Origin: Dehalobacterium formicoaceticum | GTDB lineage: Bacteria > Bacillota > Dehalobacteriia > Dehalobacteriales > Dehalobacteriaceae | Assembly (NCBI RefSeq): GCF_002224645.1 | Contig: NZ_CP022121.1 | Span: 186,001-250,000 of the forward strand | Direction: 5' to 3' | DNA: 64,000 bases | In this document: positions 18,632-30,571 of the stretch, one piece after another | Layout: each line of letters begins with the position of its first letter | How positions within the stretch are numbered: position 1 is the stretch's first letter | The notes under the pieces: model-generated | What the model saw: the letters and a program-made list of their open reading frames with translations, nothing else | Told to the model about the DNA's origin: nothing | The model's database searches: none | Position numbers and translations under genes: made by a program

Positions 18632-19255
18632 TTATATACTCAACTTAAAGGTAAGAACCTCCAGATTGACGGCTAAATCAACATTCCTTAACTCCACATC
18701 ATCGGGCACGCTGAGCGCCCGGGGCGCAAAATTAAGGATCGCTTTGATTCCGTATTTAACCATGAGGTTGACAATTTCTTGAGCAAAGCTGCTCGGAACG
18801 GCAACAATACCCATTTTAACTTCGTATTCTTCGATTACCTGTTCTAATTTTTCCATGGGCAGGATGGTAATTTCACCCACCATTTGCCCCTGTTTCTTGA
18901 TATCGTTATCAAAAACACCTGCGATTCTGAAACCCCGTTCGTTAAAGCCCCGATATAAACACAGGGCTGTCCCTAAGTTACCCGCTCCAATTAAAATGAT
19001 GGGCCACTCATTATTCAATCCTAAGATCTTCAGGATATGATGATGTAAATCCTTGACATTATAGCCTACTCCCCTGGTACCGAATTCCCCAAAGTAAGCT
19101 AAATCCTTACGGACTTGCGCAGAACTTACGCCTACTCCCTCCGCAATTTCCCCGGAAGAAGTGGTCACAATGCCCATCTGATCCAAGTGAGCTAAATGAC
19201 GGGAATAAACAGATAACCTCATAATCGAAGCTTCAGGAATCTTTTGAATTTTCAA
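18632..19255 (-). CDS. rex: Redox-sensing transcriptional repressor Rex
   Basis: A 207-aa Rex: an N-terminal winged helix (about 1-75, '[24 protein letters not shown]') and a Rossmann NAD(H)-binding domain with '[11 protein letters not shown]' and the 'FDND' adenine-ribose segment. Rex represses fermentation and respiratory genes at low NADH/NAD+. The start codon is TTG at 19255 with GGAGGG upstream. I saw no perfect Rex operator in the window. Single-gene unit with its own terminator. Confidence 0.97.
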   Translation of the reverse strand: MKIQKIPEASIMRLSVYSRHLAHLDQMGIVTTSSGEIAEGVGVSSAQVRKDLAYFGEFGTRGVGYNVKDLHHHILKILGLNNEWPIILIGAGNLGTALCLYRGFNERGFRIAGVFDNDIKKQGQMVGEITILPMEKLEQVIEEYEVKMGIVAVPSSFAQEIVNLMVKYGIKAILNFAPRALSVPDDVELRNVDLAVNLEVLTFKLSI

Positions 19256-19383
19256 TAGGTTACCCTCCTGGCTTCATAAAAAATTGATCTTTATTTTTCA
19301 AATATTGATTCCAAACTCGCCTAACTATGTTTTTTTCTACAGGAAATGAAAAATTCCTCTATTTTATTTGTTCAGATGCTAAT

Positions 19384-20676
19384 TTAATTTACTTCCAAAT
19401 CTGGCAAAAGCAAATGCGCTCTGGCTTCCGACACCATATAAATCGATCCGGTGATGACAAGCATTTCCTCCTCACCCGTTAAAGCTAAAGCTTTATCCAC
19501 AGCTTGGCCGATATTTTCTTCCACTTCTATCTTGTCCACATAATCCTTCAGGAATTCAGCTACCTGCCTCCAAGATCCTGCCCGAGGATTATTAGGTTTA
19601 GTGACGACGACTTTATCTGCCAGAGGAGCAATTTCCGAGACCACCTTTTCTCTTTCCTTATCTGCCAGCATTCCTAATAACAACACCTTCTTTTTCTCCG
19701 GCCAATATTCTTTTAACGCTTGAACCAATACTTTGATGCCATGATGATTATGGGCAGCATCAATAACCACCAATGGTTTTTGCCGTACTGTTTCCAAACG
19801 GCAAGGCCAACTTGCCCGAGCCAAGCCTTCTCGGATGGCAGGCTCACCGACTCCTAACTTTACTGCCGCCGCCACCGCCAAGGAGGCATTTTTCAGCTGA
19901 TGCACTCCCCGCAGGGTAATTTTCAAATTGCTGTAAGTTTTTCCTTGGACCATACAATGAAAGCCTTGACCTTCTTCGGAATGGGAAAGGGCTTCCACTG
20001 AAAAATCCTGTCCATATTCCCAAAGGGGCGCTTGTTCCAGCTCTGCCTTTTCTCTTATAATTCTGAGCACAGCGGGGTGATCCGCCGCTGTAATTACGTC
20101 CCGACCTTTCTTAATAATACCGGCTTTTACAGCGGAAATTTCTTCTAGTGTATTACCCAAGTAGTCCATATGATCCATCGCTACATTGGTAATGATGGAG
20201 ATGCTGGGCATAATCACATTTGTGGAATCGATCGTGCCGCCTAAGCCCACCTCCATAATCGCCATATCCACTTCTTCTTGGGCAAAATGGAGCAGAGCCA
20301 AGGCCGTACTTACTTCAAATTCTGTCGGATGCTCCAATCCCTCCTGAACCATCTGATCTAGATGAACCCGCAATTCCGTGATCAGTCGGGCAATATCTTT
20401 TTCCCCGATTTCCACTCCGTTAATTCTGATTCTCTCTGTATATGAATGGATGTGGGGAGAGGTAAATAACCCCACACGCATCCCTGATTGCTGTAAAACA
20501 GAAGCTAACATGGCGCAGGTGGACCCTTTTCCATTGGTGCCTCCCACATGAATAAAACTTACCTTTTTTTCCGGATTGCCTAAACGCGTGAGCAAATTCT
20601 GAATACGGCCTAATCCCAAATTAATGCCAAAGGTCGTCAGATTCTTTAGGTAATCCATTGCTTCCAGATATTCCAT
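19384..20676 (-). CDS. folC: Bifunctional folylpolyglutamate/dihydrofolate synthase
   Basis: A 430-aa Mur-ligase-fold enzyme that adds glutamate to folates. P-loop 'GGTNGKGSTCAMLAS' at about 45-59, the omega-loop 'TSPHIHSYTERI', and the C-terminal 'VIDAAHNHHGIKVL' motif are present. It is downstream of valS (55 nt), the usual Firmicute pairing, so it is probably also under the valS T-box. ATG with AAAGGAAGGGAG upstream. Confidence 0.97.
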   Translation of the reverse strand: MEYLEAMDYLKNLTTFGINLGLGRIQNLLTRLGNPEKKVSFIHVGGTNGKGSTCAMLASVLQQSGMRVGLFTSPHIHSYTERIRINGVEIGEKDIARLITELRVHLDQMVQEGLEHPTEFEVSTALALLHFAQEEVDMAIMEVGLGGTIDSTNVIMPSISIITNVAMDHMDYLGNTLEEISAVKAGIIKKGRDVITAADHPAVLRIIREKAELEQAPLWEYGQDFSVEALSHSEEGQGFHCMVQGKTYSNLKITLRGVHQLKNASLAVAAAVKLGVGEPAIREGLARASWPCRLETVRQKPLVVIDAAHNHHGIKVLVQALKEYWPEKKKVLLLGMLADKEREKVVSEIAPLADKVVVTKPNNPRAGSWRQVAEFLKDYVDKIEVEENIGQAVDKALALTGEEEMLVITGSIYMVSEARAHLLLPDLEVN

Positions 20677-20731
20677 ACTTTGCTCCCTTCCTTTTTGCCC
20701 CTTAAGCAGCTGCTGCTAACAATCCTGTTGC

Positions 20732-23374
20732 TTACCGCCTTAACTGGGCTAAGCGCTCTAGCAGGGCTTGTTTTTTTGATTGATACTGATCTGCCTTTGC
20801 CTTTTCCTTAGCCACCACTTCAGCAGGTGCCTTGGATAAAAAGCCTTGATTGTTCAGCTTGCCGTTCAAACGGGCCAGCTCTTTTTCCATATTAGCTGTT
20901 TCCTTCTCCAGTCGGGCAATTTCTTTATCAAAATCAATTAAGTCTTTAAGAGGAAGGAATATCTGGACATCCTGCACCACAGAGGTGGCAGCTTGTTCCG
21001 GTTTTTCTGTATCCAGATCAAAAAACTCGATCTTTTCCCCCTGACACAGGCCCAAAATATAATCCTGGCCGGTTCTTAAAATGTCCTCGCTCTTTTTTCC
21101 TGCCAGCAGGATCATATTAATTTTCTTGCCTAAAGGAACATTCATCTCGGCCCTGATATTACGAATGGAGCGGACTACATCCATAATCAGGTCCATCTCT
21201 TCCCGTTCTTCAGGGAAAGAAACCATCTGATCCCCCTGGGGCCAAGATGATCGCATCACAGAACCTTCCCCTTCGGGAAGATGATGATAAATTTCTTCTG
21301 TGATAAAGGGCATAAAGGGATGCAGGAGCTGCATGATGCCACCCAAAACCTGGGTTAAAACAGACTGGGCAGTATGCTTTTCCGTACCGATTTCTTTATA
21401 AAGTCTCAACTTAGCTAATTCAATATACCAATCACAAAACTCATTCCAGATGAAATCATACAAGGTACGTGCAGCTTCACCTAATTCATATTTTTCTAAA
21501 TAGCGAGTTACCTCCAATGATGTGCTGCGGTATCGTTCCAAAATCCATTTATCGGCCAGATTAAGATTAACCGCTGCCGCTCCCGGTTGATAATCCGTCA
21601 AATTCATTAAAACAAAACGGGAGGCGTTCCAAATCTTATTGGCAAAATTGCGCGCTGCTTCCAATCTCTCTTCTTGAAAACGCAAATCGTTACCCGGTGT
21701 ATTCCCGGTAATCAACATAAATCTCAAAGTATCCGCCCCATATTGATCAATAATTCCCAAGGGATCGATCCCGTTACCCAGAGATTTACTCATCTTGCGC
21801 CCTAAGGAATCAAGAACCAAGCCATGGATAAAGACCTCCTTAAAAGGCTCCTCTTTCATAAATTCCAAGCCCATAAAAATCATGCGCGCTACCCAGAAAA
21901 AGATAATATCTCTGCCTGTAACCAAAACACTGGTGGGGTAAAAATAAGATAAATCCTCGGTTTTTTCCGGCCAGCCCAAGGTCGAGAACGGCCAAAGAGC
22001 GGAACTAAACCAGGTATCCAACACATCCGGATCCTGCTCCAATTTGCTGCTGCCACACTTGGGGCAAGAGGAAGGATGATCTTTCCCGCAGATTTCCTTG
22101 CCGCAATCCTGACAATACCAAACAGGGATGCGATGTCCCCACCAAAGCTGGCGGGAAATACACCAATCCCGAATATTTTCCAACCAGCCCAGATAGATTT
22201 TAGTAAATCTTTCGGGAACAAAGCGAATCTTTCCATCAATAACTGCTTGAATGGCCGGTTCCGCAAGAGGTTTCATTTTTACAAACCATTGGGGTGATAT
22301 TAAAGGTTCAATTACCGTATCACAACGATAACACTCGCCCACAGCATGGGGGTGTTCCTCGATTTTTGTAAGAAATCCGGCTTCCTCAAGGTCTGCCACA
22401 ATCTCCTCTCGGCATTGATAACGATCCATCCCTTGATACCTGCCGGCTTCCATACTCATTTTCGCTTCTTTGTCAATGACCGTGATTTGAGGCAGATGAT
22501 GACGCAAGCCCATATCAAAGTCATTGGGATCATGGGCGGGAGTAATTTTAACAGCCCCGGTGCCAAAAGAAAGATCTACATACTCATCGGCAATGATGGG
22601 GATTTCCCGATTGACAAGGGGCAGAATCACTGTGCGACCCACTAAGTCCCGGTATCTTTCATCCTCAGGATTGACAGCTACAGCCGTATCCCCTAACATG
22701 GTTTCCGGCCGGGTGGTGGCGATAGGAATAAAAGAGTCACTATCCTTAATAGGATAATTGATATAATAGAGTTTTCCTTCCTTTTCCCGGTGCTCAACCT
22801 CAATATCAGAAATTGTGGTCTGGCACTTGGGACACCAATTAATGATATAACTACCCCGATAGATCAATCCTTTTTCGTATAATTTAACAAATACCTCCTG
22901 GACGGCCCGGGAGCAGCCTTCATCCATCGTGAACCTTTCCCGTTCCCAATCACAGGAAGATCCTAATAAGCGTAATTGTTTCGTAATCCGATCATGGTAT
23001 TCGTCTTTCCACTCCCAAACCTTTTCTAAAAAGGCTTCACGTCCCAAATCATATTTGCTCACACCATCTTTGGCCAGGTTTTCCTCCACCTTGGCCTGAG
23101 TAGCAATTCCGGCATGATCGGTACCGGGAAGCCACAAGGTACTAAAACCTTGCATGCGCCTCCAACGGGTTAGAATATCCTGGAGGGTATTATCCAAAGC
23201 ATGACCCATATGCAGCTGCCCGGTCACATTGGGCGGGGGCATCACGATGGAAAAAGGCTTTTTGGTATGATCTACCTCATCATGAAAAAAATGATTTTCC
23301 TCCCAAAACCGGTACCATTTATCTTCCACCAGCTTGGGATCATAAGTTGTCGAAATATTTTTCATTTCCGGCAC
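20732..23374 (-). CDS. valS: Valyl-tRNA synthetase
   Basis: About 880 aa class I synthetase. Catalytic HIGH variant 'HMGHALDN' near residue 55, KMSKS near residue 520 ('[11 protein letters not shown]'), a CP1 editing domain between them, an anticodon-binding domain and the C-terminal coiled-coil ('[21 protein letters not shown]'). It charges tRNA-Val. The start is placed at GTG 23374, about 10 nt after AGGAGG; an in-frame ATG at 23416 lies inside the T-box terminator helix and is not credible. Confidence 0.97.
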   Translation of the reverse strand: MPEMKNISTTYDPKLVEDKWYRFWEENHFFHDEVDHTKKPFSIVMPPPNVTGQLHMGHALDNTLQDILTRWRRMQGFSTLWLPGTDHAGIATQAKVEENLAKDGVSKYDLGREAFLEKVWEWKDEYHDRITKQLRLLGSSCDWERERFTMDEGCSRAVQEVFVKLYEKGLIYRGSYIINWCPKCQTTISDIEVEHREKEGKLYYINYPIKDSDSFIPIATTRPETMLGDTAVAVNPEDERYRDLVGRTVILPLVNREIPIIADEYVDLSFGTGAVKITPAHDPNDFDMGLRHHLPQITVIDKEAKMSMEAGRYQGMDRYQCREEIVADLEEAGFLTKIEEHPHAVGECYRCDTVIEPLISPQWFVKMKPLAEPAIQAVIDGKIRFVPERFTKIYLGWLENIRDWCISRQLWWGHRIPVWYCQDCGKEICGKDHPSSCPKCGSSKLEQDPDVLDTWFSSALWPFSTLGWPEKTEDLSYFYPTSVLVTGRDIIFFWVARMIFMGLEFMKEEPFKEVFIHGLVLDSLGRKMSKSLGNGIDPLGIIDQYGADTLRFMLITGNTPGNDLRFQEERLEAARNFANKIWNASRFVLMNLTDYQPGAAAVNLNLADKWILERYRSTSLEVTRYLEKYELGEAARTLYDFIWNEFCDWYIELAKLRLYKEIGTEKHTAQSVLTQVLGGIMQLLHPFMPFITEEIYHHLPEGEGSVMRSSWPQGDQMVSFPEEREEMDLIMDVVRSIRNIRAEMNVPLGKKINMILLAGKKSEDILRTGQDYILGLCQGEKIEFFDLDTEKPEQAATSVVQDVQIFLPLKDLIDFDKEIARLEKETANMEKELARLNGKLNNQGFLSKAPAEVVAKEKAKADQYQSKKQALLERLAQLRR

Positions 23375-23400
23375 TAAGTTTCCGCCTCCTTTAATTAGAA

Positions 23401-23680
23401 AAACCCTCTCATCCATAAGGACGAAAGGGCTGCTTTCGTGGTACCACCTTAATTTGTCAACCGAATTTTGACGGTTTACTTCTCCATTGCTTTAACGGGC
23501 ACACCCGGACAGATCTAAAATAAATTCCATTCAATCTATCAATTCTGGGACGACCTTCCCGGAACCCTTTAATAAAAGTCTTGCAGCCAAGGACTCTTCT
23601 CTCTGGTAATAAAGGAACACCGGTACTCCTTCCCTTCTTAACTGATTGCCATATTTACTTGTTACTATACTACCTAATTA
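23401..23680 (-). promoter_or_regulatory. T-box leader of valS
   Basis: The conserved T-box antiterminator element AAGGTGGTACCACG is at 23437-23450. It is followed by a terminator helix pairing CCCTTTCGTCC with GGATGAGAGGG, then TTTTTCT (23401-23431). The upstream ~230 nt can form Stem I (AAGGAGTACC ... GGTTCC region). GTC valine codons occur at the plausible specifier position (about 23549-23554). Uncharged tRNA-Val is expected to stabilise the antiterminator and turn on valS-folC. The 5' boundary is approximate. Confidence 0.92.
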
Positions 23681-23826
23681 AAAACCAACTGTCAACATTT
23701 TCGTTAATTTTCTCTTTGAAGCAAGTTTTTTAGTCCGGCGAAATCAGCTTAAAATGAATACTAATCAGGTTTTGAGCAATAGTATACAATCTCTATTTTG
23801 CCTTTCCCCCCTGTCCCCTTGTCCCT

Positions 23827-24408
23827 CTAAAGTAATTGCTCAATTCTCTGGAGCAGTTTTTCTTTTCCTTCCCCAGTTTGAGCAGAAAAAATAACGATCT
23901 CCTCCTCGGTAACACCTAATGTCTCCTTGATCACCTTTACATTTTTAGACCTTTGATTTTTGCTGATCTTATCAGCTTTTGTCGCCACCACAATGCAGGG
24001 ATAATTTTTATAATTCAACCACTGCATCATCTGCTGATCCTGCTCCGAAGGTGGATGCCTAAGATCCACCAGCTGCCAGATTTCTTTCAAGACGGTTCTT
24101 TGTTCCAAATAGGTGTTAATCATCCGGCCCCACTCTTCTCGGGCATCATGGGAAACCCGAGCAAACCCATAACCGGGCAAATCCACAAAATACCAAGCAT
24201 CATTAATTTTATAAAAATTAATGGTTTGTGTCTTTCCCGGTTGGGAACTGGTTCGTGCCAGACTTCGCCGGTTGATCAAAGTATTAATCAGAGAGGATTT
24301 ACCCACATTGGACCTCCCTGCCAAGGCGATTTCCGGCACGTTTGCCTCAGGATATTGATCCGGTTTCACTGCACTTAATACATATTCAGATTTTTTGATC
24401 TTAAGCAT
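23827..24408 (-). CDS. engB: Ribosome biogenesis GTPase EngB/YsxC
   Basis: About 193 aa single-domain GTPase: P-loop '[12 protein letters not shown]', 'KTQTINFY' G2, 'VDLPGYGFA' G3 and 'TKADK' G4 motifs. It acts in late 50S assembly. The start at 24408 overlaps the lonA stop by 8 nt (ATGCTTAA), a coupling seen in this gene pair elsewhere. Upstream in-frame codons (to 24504) are inside lonA in another frame and are rejected; an ATG at 24417 is a possible alternative. Confidence 0.96.
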   Translation of the reverse strand: MLKIKKSEYVLSAVKPDQYPEANVPEIALAGRSNVGKSSLINTLINRRSLARTSSQPGKTQTINFYKINDAWYFVDLPGYGFARVSHDAREEWGRMINTYLEQRTVLKEIWQLVDLRHPPSEQDQQMMQWLNYKNYPCIVVATKADKISKNQRSKNVKVIKETLGVTEEEIVIFSAQTGEGKEKLLQRIEQLL

Positions 24409-26776
24409 CGGGATCATTTTCCTGTTCTTGATTTGATGCCAAGGGAGCCTCCCGTTCCAGTAAGGCAATGGGCAGCACCTCTTCCATCGTTTCCACCAGC
24501 ACAAATTTCAGCTTGCGGCTGACATTGGCCGGGATATCTTCCAAATCCTTTTTATTATCTTGGGGCAAGATGATGGTTTTGCAGCCGGCCCGATGGGCAG
24601 CCAGCACCTTTTCTTTAATACCTCCTACAGGCAATACGCGTCCGCGCAACGTGATTTCTCCGGTCATGGCAATGTCCTGGCGAACCTTACGCTTGCTTAA
24701 TTCCGAAGCGATGGCAGTCGCCATGGTCACACCTGCGGAAGGGCCATCCTTGGGGATCGCTCCTTCCGGAACATGGACATGAACATCAGTGTTTTCATAA
24801 AAATCGTCCGGAATACCCAGTTCCTTAGCAATGGAGCGAATATAGGTATACCCGGCTTGAGCCGACTCCTTCATCACATCCCCCAATTGTCCCGTCAGAG
24901 CAAGGCGGCCTTTCCCCGGATGAGACTGCACTTCCACCGTTAAGACCTCACCGCCGACTTCTGTCCAAGCAAGCCCGGTGACCACGCCAATCTGATCTTC
25001 TTTTTCCGCCAAACCAAAACGGTATTTAGGACTGCCCAAATATTGACTGATGTTTTGGGCGGTAATTTTCGCTTCCTCAGTCTTTTTAGCCACAATATCC
25101 CGAGCAACCTTACGGCATAGGGTAGCAACGGTTCGCTCTAAGCTGCGTACGCCGGCCTCCCGGGTATATTCCCGGATAATAGAGCGGATGGCATTTTCTG
25201 AAACGGAGATTTGTTTATCATTTAAACCATGCTCTTTAATCTGCTTCGGCAAGAGATATTTTGTCGCAATATTTAATTTTTCTTCTTCCGTATAACCGGA
25301 AATGCGGATAATTTCCATCCGGTCCAGCAAAGGACGGGGAATATTGTATTCTACGTTGGCTGTGGTAATAAACATCACCTTGGAAAGATCAAAGGGAGCC
25401 TCGATATAGTGATCACTGAAGGTGGCATTCTGCTCCGGATCCAATACTTCCAGAAGGGCAGATGTTGGATCACCTCGAAAGTCCGCGCCCATCTTATCAA
25501 TTTCGTCCAGCAAAAAAACCGGGTTGTTGGAACCGGCAATTTTTATATTCTGGATAATACGGCCCGGCATGGACCCCACATAGGTACGGCGATGACCGCG
25601 AATTTCCGCTTCGTCCCGTACGCCTCCTAAAGACATCCGGGTAAACTTTCGCTCCAATGCCCGGGCAATAGATTTGGCCAAGGATGTTTTTCCTGTGCCG
25701 GGAGGGCCTACAAAGCAAAGAATAGGTCCCTTCATTTTTTTGGCTAATTGACGGATAGAAAGGTATTCGATAATTCTTTCCTTTACCTTCGTCAAGCCAT
25801 AATGATCTTCATTAAGGATTTCTTCTGCCACATTAATATCCAAACGATCCTTCGTCTCTTTATTCCAGGGAAGGTCTAAAAGCCAGTCTAGGTAGTTGCG
25901 CACCACCATGGCTTCAGCAACCATAGGCGGCATTTTCTCCAGCCGATCCAATTCACGCAAGGCTCTTTCATTGATTTCCTTAGGGAATTTGGCCTTCTTG
26001 ATGCGCTCTCTTAATTCATCTACTTCGGCAACCCGGTCTTCTTTTTCGCCCAATTCCTTCTGAATTGCCTTAAGCTGTTCACGAAGATAATATTCTTTTT
26101 GGGTCTTTTCCATCTGTTTACGAACCCGTAAATTGATCTTCCGTTCCAGTTCCAGGATTTCCATTTCTTTGGCCAAAATAGTGCCTAAATCCTCCAACCT
26201 TTTTTTAACGGAAATTGCCTCTAAAATGCTTTGCCGATCGGAAAGCTTGAGATTTAAGTGGGAGGCTACAACATCAGCCAATCGACCCGGTTCTTCAATA
26301 GTGATCACGGATATGACCGTTTCCGGTGTCACCTTTTTGCTCATTTTCACATATTGTTCAAATTGATTCACTAAATTGCGCATTAAGGCTTCCGCTTCCG
26401 GATCACCTTTTAGCAATTCGTCCTCTTCCTTTTTCACCGCTACCTTCAGATAAGGATCATGGGAAAGATATTTCTCCACCTTTCCCCGGTAAAGGCCTTC
26501 CACCAAAACACGGACTGTCCCCCCGGGTAGTTTGAGCAGCTGTTTAATTTCAGCTACCGTTCCGATCTCATGAATATCATTTTCTTCAGGTTCATCTGTA
26601 TGGGCTTCTTTTTGCATCGCCAGAAATATTTCTCTTTTATCCAGCATTGCCTCATCGATGGCATTGATGGATTTCTCCCGTCCCACATCCAAATGAACAA
26701 TCATATATGGAAAAACCAGGACGCCCCGTAAGGGCAGCATCGGCATTTCACTAATTAATCCTGTTTCATTTCCCAA
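24401..26776 (-). CDS. lon: ATP-dependent protease LonA
   Basis: A 791-aa LonA: N-terminal substrate-binding LON domain (about 10-205), coiled coil, AAA+ module with Walker A 'GPPGTGKT' near 360 and Walker B '[10 protein letters not shown]', and the protease domain with catalytic serine in 'PKDGPSAG' near residue 685 and lysine in '[10 protein letters not shown]'. It degrades misfolded and regulatory proteins. The start is TTG at 26776, after GGGGGTG. Upstream lonB and downstream engB reproduce the Bacillus order. Confidence 0.98.
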   Translation of the reverse strand: MGNETGLISEMPMLPLRGVLVFPYMIVHLDVGREKSINAIDEAMLDKREIFLAMQKEAHTDEPEENDIHEIGTVAEIKQLLKLPGGTVRVLVEGLYRGKVEKYLSHDPYLKVAVKKEEDELLKGDPEAEALMRNLVNQFEQYVKMSKKVTPETVISVITIEEPGRLADVVASHLNLKLSDRQSILEAISVKKRLEDLGTILAKEMEILELERKINLRVRKQMEKTQKEYYLREQLKAIQKELGEKEDRVAEVDELRERIKKAKFPKEINERALRELDRLEKMPPMVAEAMVVRNYLDWLLDLPWNKETKDRLDINVAEEILNEDHYGLTKVKERIIEYLSIRQLAKKMKGPILCFVGPPGTGKTSLAKSIARALERKFTRMSLGGVRDEAEIRGHRRTYVGSMPGRIIQNIKIAGSNNPVFLLDEIDKMGADFRGDPTSALLEVLDPEQNATFSDHYIEAPFDLSKVMFITTANVEYNIPRPLLDRMEIIRISGYTEEEKLNIATKYLLPKQIKEHGLNDKQISVSENAIRSIIREYTREAGVRSLERTVATLCRKVARDIVAKKTEEAKITAQNISQYLGSPKYRFGLAEKEDQIGVVTGLAWTEVGGEVLTVEVQSHPGKGRLALTGQLGDVMKESAQAGYTYIRSIAKELGIPDDFYENTDVHVHVPEGAIPKDGPSAGVTMATAIASELSKRKVRQDIAMTGEITLRGRVLPVGGIKEKVLAAHRAGCKTIILPQDNKKDLEDIPANVSRKLKFVLVETMEEVLPIALLEREAPLASNQEQENDPDA

Positions 26777-26828
26777 AAAAGTTCACCCCCGTATGATTAG
26801 TCATAAAGAATATTTACCATATTCTACT

Positions 26829-28529
26829 CTATAAACTGATTTCCTGCAAATATTGTTTGAAAGTCCCGGAATTTAAATCTTCTATTCCAGGCGAAGAAAC
26901 TCGTTTTTTATCTCCTTTATTTTTCACCAAAGCCAAAGTTAAAATCTCAGCAATATTTTCCACTGCAATGACTTGAAAATTACCCCCATTTTGAAAGGAT
27001 TGCTGCCAGTTATCTTTCGGGATCAAAACTTTTTTGACCCCCGCCTGGCGAGCAGCTTCCACCTTGGCCACAACTCCTCCTACGGGTTTAACGAATCCCC
27101 GAATAGAGACCTCACCTGTCATGGCCACTTCATTATTTACCGGGATCCCTGTGATAGCAGAGTATATGGCCGTTCCAATAGCAACACCTGCTGATGGCCC
27201 ATCAATGGGTATGCCCCCGGGGAAATTAACATGAATGTCAAAATTCTTCGGTTCTACTTGCAGGTTGTTTTTTAATACGGTCAGGACATTTTCCACTGAC
27301 CCTTTTACTAAACTTTTCCGGCGCATTTTCTTGCCGCCGCCGCTTCCTACTTCTTCTTCATCTACTACCCCCGTAACGATAATTTGACCTTGGCCTTGCT
27401 CCGCCGGATGAACGGTTGCTTCCAGCTCCAAGAGCATCCCCAGATTAGGTCCGGCTACAGCTAAACCATTGACACAGCCTACCAGAGGTTTAAAGGGTAT
27501 TTTAGTTTCCGGTCGGGGCGTATGCTGGCCGTTATAGACCACCCATTCAATATCTTGCTTGGTAACATCTTTTCTCCCTTCGGTAAGGGCAAAACCTGCG
27601 GCAATCTGCACAATATTCACCGCCTCCCGTCCATTAGCGGCATATTTGGCAACCACACTGACGGCTGATGCATCCATCTGCAAACCAATTTTCCCCACAG
27701 CATTTTCCGTAATGATCCTAATCTCATCCGGTAATAGCGGGCGAAAAAAAATTTCCAAACATCGGGAGCGAATCGCAGGAGGGATTTCCTCAGGCATGCG
27801 TGTAGTCGCAGCTACCAGACGAAAATCTGCCGGTAAGCCATTTTGAAAGATATCATGAATGTGAGATGGGATATGGTTATCTTCCGAACTATAATAAGCA
27901 CTCTCTAACATCACCTTACGATCTTCAAGTACCTTTAATAGTTTATTAATCTGCATGGAGTGAAGTTCCCCGATTTCATCAATAAATAGAATTCCCCCGT
28001 GGGCTTTGGTCACCGCACCTTGTTTTGGCTGAGGAATCCCTGCCATGCCCATGGCTCCTGCCCCTTGATAAATAGGGTCATGCACGGAACCGATTAAAGG
28101 ATCAGCAATGCCTCTTTCATCAAACCGAGCTGTCGCCCCATCCAATTCCACGAACTTGGCATCCTCTGCAAAGGGTGAATCGGCACATTTTTTTGCTTCG
28201 TCCAGAACCAACCGGGCAGCCGCTGTTTTCCCAATCCCAGGGGGTCCGTAAATGATAATATGTTGGGGATTAGGCCCGCATAAAGCAGCACGCAGAGCTT
28301 TTAATCCATTCTCCTGACCGACGATTTCTGTAAAGTGTGCCGGTCGGGTCTTTTCTGTCAAGGGCATCGTTAAAGAAATGCCCCGCAGTTTTTTTAATTT
28401 CTCCATTTCCTTCCTTGATTCCTGTTCCAGAGCCACTTTGTTTCCTTGCTGACCTTTAAGCAGATTCCAAAAGTAAAGTCCGATTACAATAATGAAAAAA
28501 ATCTGCACAAATCCCAGAATTTGATTCAA
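26829..28529 (-). CDS. lonB: Membrane-anchored sporulation protease LonB
   Basis: About 566 aa. A single N-terminal membrane segment (about 4-24, 'GFVQIFFIIVIGLYFWNLL') replaces the LON domain, followed by AAA+ with 'YGPPGIGKTAAARL' and 'LFIDEIGELH', and a Lon protease domain with 'PIDGPSAGVA' and 'GGVVAKVEAA'. This architecture defines the LonB made in the forespore under sigma-F in bacilli. A TTG at 28529, 8 nt after AAAAGGGG, is preferred over GTG 28538. It lies between clpX and lonA. Confidence 0.95.
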   Translation of the reverse strand: MNQILGFVQIFFIIVIGLYFWNLLKGQQGNKVALEQESRKEMEKLKKLRGISLTMPLTEKTRPAHFTEIVGQENGLKALRAALCGPNPQHIIIYGPPGIGKTAAARLVLDEAKKCADSPFAEDAKFVELDGATARFDERGIADPLIGSVHDPIYQGAGAMGMAGIPQPKQGAVTKAHGGILFIDEIGELHSMQINKLLKVLEDRKVMLESAYYSSEDNHIPSHIHDIFQNGLPADFRLVAATTRMPEEIPPAIRSRCLEIFFRPLLPDEIRIITENAVGKIGLQMDASAVSVVAKYAANGREAVNIVQIAAGFALTEGRKDVTKQDIEWVVYNGQHTPRPETKIPFKPLVGCVNGLAVAGPNLGMLLELEATVHPAEQGQGQIIVTGVVDEEEVGSGGGKKMRRKSLVKGSVENVLTVLKNNLQVEPKNFDIHVNFPGGIPIDGPSAGVAIGTAIYSAITGIPVNNEVAMTGEVSIRGFVKPVGGVVAKVEAARQAGVKKVLIPKDNWQQSFQNGGNFQVIAVENIAEILTLALVKNKGDKKRVSSPGIEDLNSGTFKQYLQEISL

Positions 28530-28577
28530 GATTAACACCCCTTTTCCATGTCTTAGCTTATTATTGACATGGGAAAG

Positions 28578-28607
28578 AAAAAATACCCATGATCATGGGT
28601 ATTTTTT
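28578..28607. terminator. Bidirectional-looking terminator between clpX and lonB
   Basis: A perfect 30-bp palindrome centred on CATGATCATG with A/T-rich ends (AAAAAATACCC/GGGTATTTTTT). It lies 16 nt downstream of the clpX stop, so it terminates clpX and leaves lonB to its own promoter. Confidence 0.88.
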
Positions 28608-28622
28608 AACTAATTTCTGTTA

Positions 28623-29882
28623 TTATGCAGAAGCTTCCTTTTGCTTCACGTCCTCTTTGGTTAATAAAAGTGGTTTTTCTTTTTTCTCTGCCACTTCTTT
28701 GGTAATCAAGCATCTAACCACGTCTTTTCTGGAAGGGATATCATACATAACTTCCAGCATCATATCCTCGATAATGGAGCGCAATCCCCGGGCACCGGTA
28801 TTTCTCTTGATGGCTTCCTGGGCAATAAAACTAAGTGCTTCTTCCTTAAACTCTAATTCAACTCCATCCATCTCGAAAAGCTTTTGATATTGCTTGACCA
28901 GAGCATTCTTCGGCTCGGTCAAAATGCGTATTAAAGCAGTTTCATCCAAAGCATCCAAGGTCACGATAATAGGCATCCTCCCTACGAACTCGGGAATTAG
29001 GCCATATCTTAAAAGATCCTCAGGTAAAATTTGTGCCAGAATCTCACCAATCTTTTTATCCTGTTTGCCTTCGATTTCCGCACCAAAACCTAAGGTTTTC
29101 GAACCGGATCTGTTCTGGATAATCTTATCAATGCCATCAAAAGCACCTCCACAAATAAACAAAATATTTGTGGTATCCAATTGAATAAATTCCTGATGAG
29201 GATGCTTTCGCCCGCCTTGAGGGGGGACACTGGCAACAGTGCCTTCCAGTATTTTCAGCAGAGCCTGTTGTACCCCTTCCCCGGATACGTCTCGCGTTAT
29301 GGAAGGATTTTCTGACTTGCGGGCAATCTTGTCAATTTCATCAATATAGACAATACCCTTCTCAGCTTTTTCCACATCGTAGTCAGCAGCCTGGATCAAT
29401 TTTAACAGGATATTTTCCACATCTTCTCCTACATATCCAGCTTCTGTAAGAGAGGTGGCATCAGCAATGGCAAAAGGTACATTAAGCACCCGTGCCAAGG
29501 TTTGAGCCAATAGAGTTTTTCCGCTTCCCGTTGGTCCCAACATCACGATATTACTCTTCTGCAATTCCACATCATCAATCTTATTGCCCAAATTGATGCG
29601 CTTATAATGATTATATACAGCAACAGATAAAGATTTCTTTGCCTTCTCCTGACCAATAACATATTGATCCAAAATATTCATAATTTCATGGGGTTTGGGG
29701 ATTTCCCCCATGTCAATGTTGAGATCTTCACCCAGTTCTTCTTCAATGATTTCATTACATAACTCGATACATTCATCACAGATGTATACGCCGGGTCCTG
29801 CGACTAATTTCTTAACCTGGTCCTGAAGCTTCCCACAAAAAGAACATTTCAGTTGTCCACGTTCATCCGTATATTTATACAT
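28623..29882 (-). CDS. clpX: ClpXP unfoldase subunit ClpX
   Basis: A 419-aa AAA+ protein. The N-terminal zinc-binding domain has cysteines C13, C16, C35 and C38; Walker A '[11 protein letters not shown]' near 115, Walker B '[11 protein letters not shown]' near 180, an IGF-type ClpP-binding loop ('LGFGAE' region) and sensor 2 'GARGLRS'. It unfolds substrates for ClpP. Strong ribosome site GAGGTGG. It follows clpP by 17 nt. Confidence 0.98.
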   Translation of the reverse strand: MYKYTDERGQLKCSFCGKLQDQVKKLVAGPGVYICDECIELCNEIIEEELGEDLNIDMGEIPKPHEIMNILDQYVIGQEKAKKSLSVAVYNHYKRINLGNKIDDVELQKSNIVMLGPTGSGKTLLAQTLARVLNVPFAIADATSLTEAGYVGEDVENILLKLIQAADYDVEKAEKGIVYIDEIDKIARKSENPSITRDVSGEGVQQALLKILEGTVASVPPQGGRKHPHQEFIQLDTTNILFICGGAFDGIDKIIQNRSGSKTLGFGAEIEGKQDKKIGEILAQILPEDLLRYGLIPEFVGRMPIIVTLDALDETALIRILTEPKNALVKQYQKLFEMDGVELEFKEEALSFIAQEAIKRNTGARGLRSIIEDMMLEVMYDIPSRKDVVRCLITKEVAEKKEKPLLLTKEDVKQKEASA

Positions 29883-29899
29883 AATCCACCTCGCTATGC

Positions 29900-30502
29900 C
29901 TATTTCTTACCTACAGGCTCTCTTTTTGAAATCACTTCATCAATCAGCCCATACTCTTTGGCCTCGATGGGATTCATAAAGAAATCCCGGTCTGTATCCT
30001 TAGTTATCTTTTCCAAAGGCTGTCCGGTTCTCTCTGCTAATATCTTATTTAATTCGTCGCGAATGCGCAAGATCCTCTTGGCATGAATTTCAATATCAAC
30101 TGCCTGCCCTTGGGTACCTCCTAAGGGCTGATGGATCATAATTTCGCTGTTAGGAAGGGCAAATCTCTTCCCCTTGGCACCGGCGGCTAAGAGAAAAGCT
30201 CCCATACTGGCTGCCATCCCGATGCAAATAGTGGAAACATCCGGTCGCACCAAATGCATGGTATCATAGATAGCCATCCCGGCAGTAATAGATCCACCCG
30301 GGCTATTAATATAGAGATGAATGTCTTTATCCGGATCTTCCGCTTCTAAAAATAACATTTGGGCAATGATTAAGTTTGCAACATAATCATCGACCTGACT
30401 CCCTAAAAATATGATGCGGTCTTTTAGTAATCGGGAATAAATATCATAAGCTCGCTCTCCCCGATTGGTCTGTTCAACAACCATTGGCACCAATGTACTC
30501 AT
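29900..30502 (-). CDS. clpP: ATP-dependent Clp protease proteolytic subunit
   Basis: About 200 aa serine peptidase; catalytic serine in '[11 protein letters not shown]', histidine in 'IMIHQPLGG' and aspartate in 'TDRDFFM'. It forms the tetradecameric chamber with ClpX. The ATG at 30502 is preceded by AGGAGAGG; a GTG at 30511 overlaps that site and is less likely. It lies downstream of tig in the order tig-clpP-clpX. Confidence 0.98.
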   Translation of the reverse strand: MSTLVPMVVEQTNRGERAYDIYSRLLKDRIIFLGSQVDDYVANLIIAQMLFLEAEDPDKDIHLYINSPGGSITAGMAIYDTMHLVRPDVSTICIGMAASMGAFLLAAGAKGKRFALPNSEIMIHQPLGGTQGQAVDIEIHAKRILRIRDELNKILAERTGQPLEKITKDTDRDFFMNPIEAKEYGLIDEVISKREPVGKK

Positions 30503-30571
30503 TTTTTCCACCTCTCCTTGCTTTTAAACAATATGATTTTTATAGATTTTTATACCCACAATAAAAGTAAT

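Noticed and set aside
23373-23416. Upstream ATG at 23416 for valS
   Set aside because: It lies in the 3' arm of the T-box terminator helix; the GTG at 23374 has the AGGAGG site.
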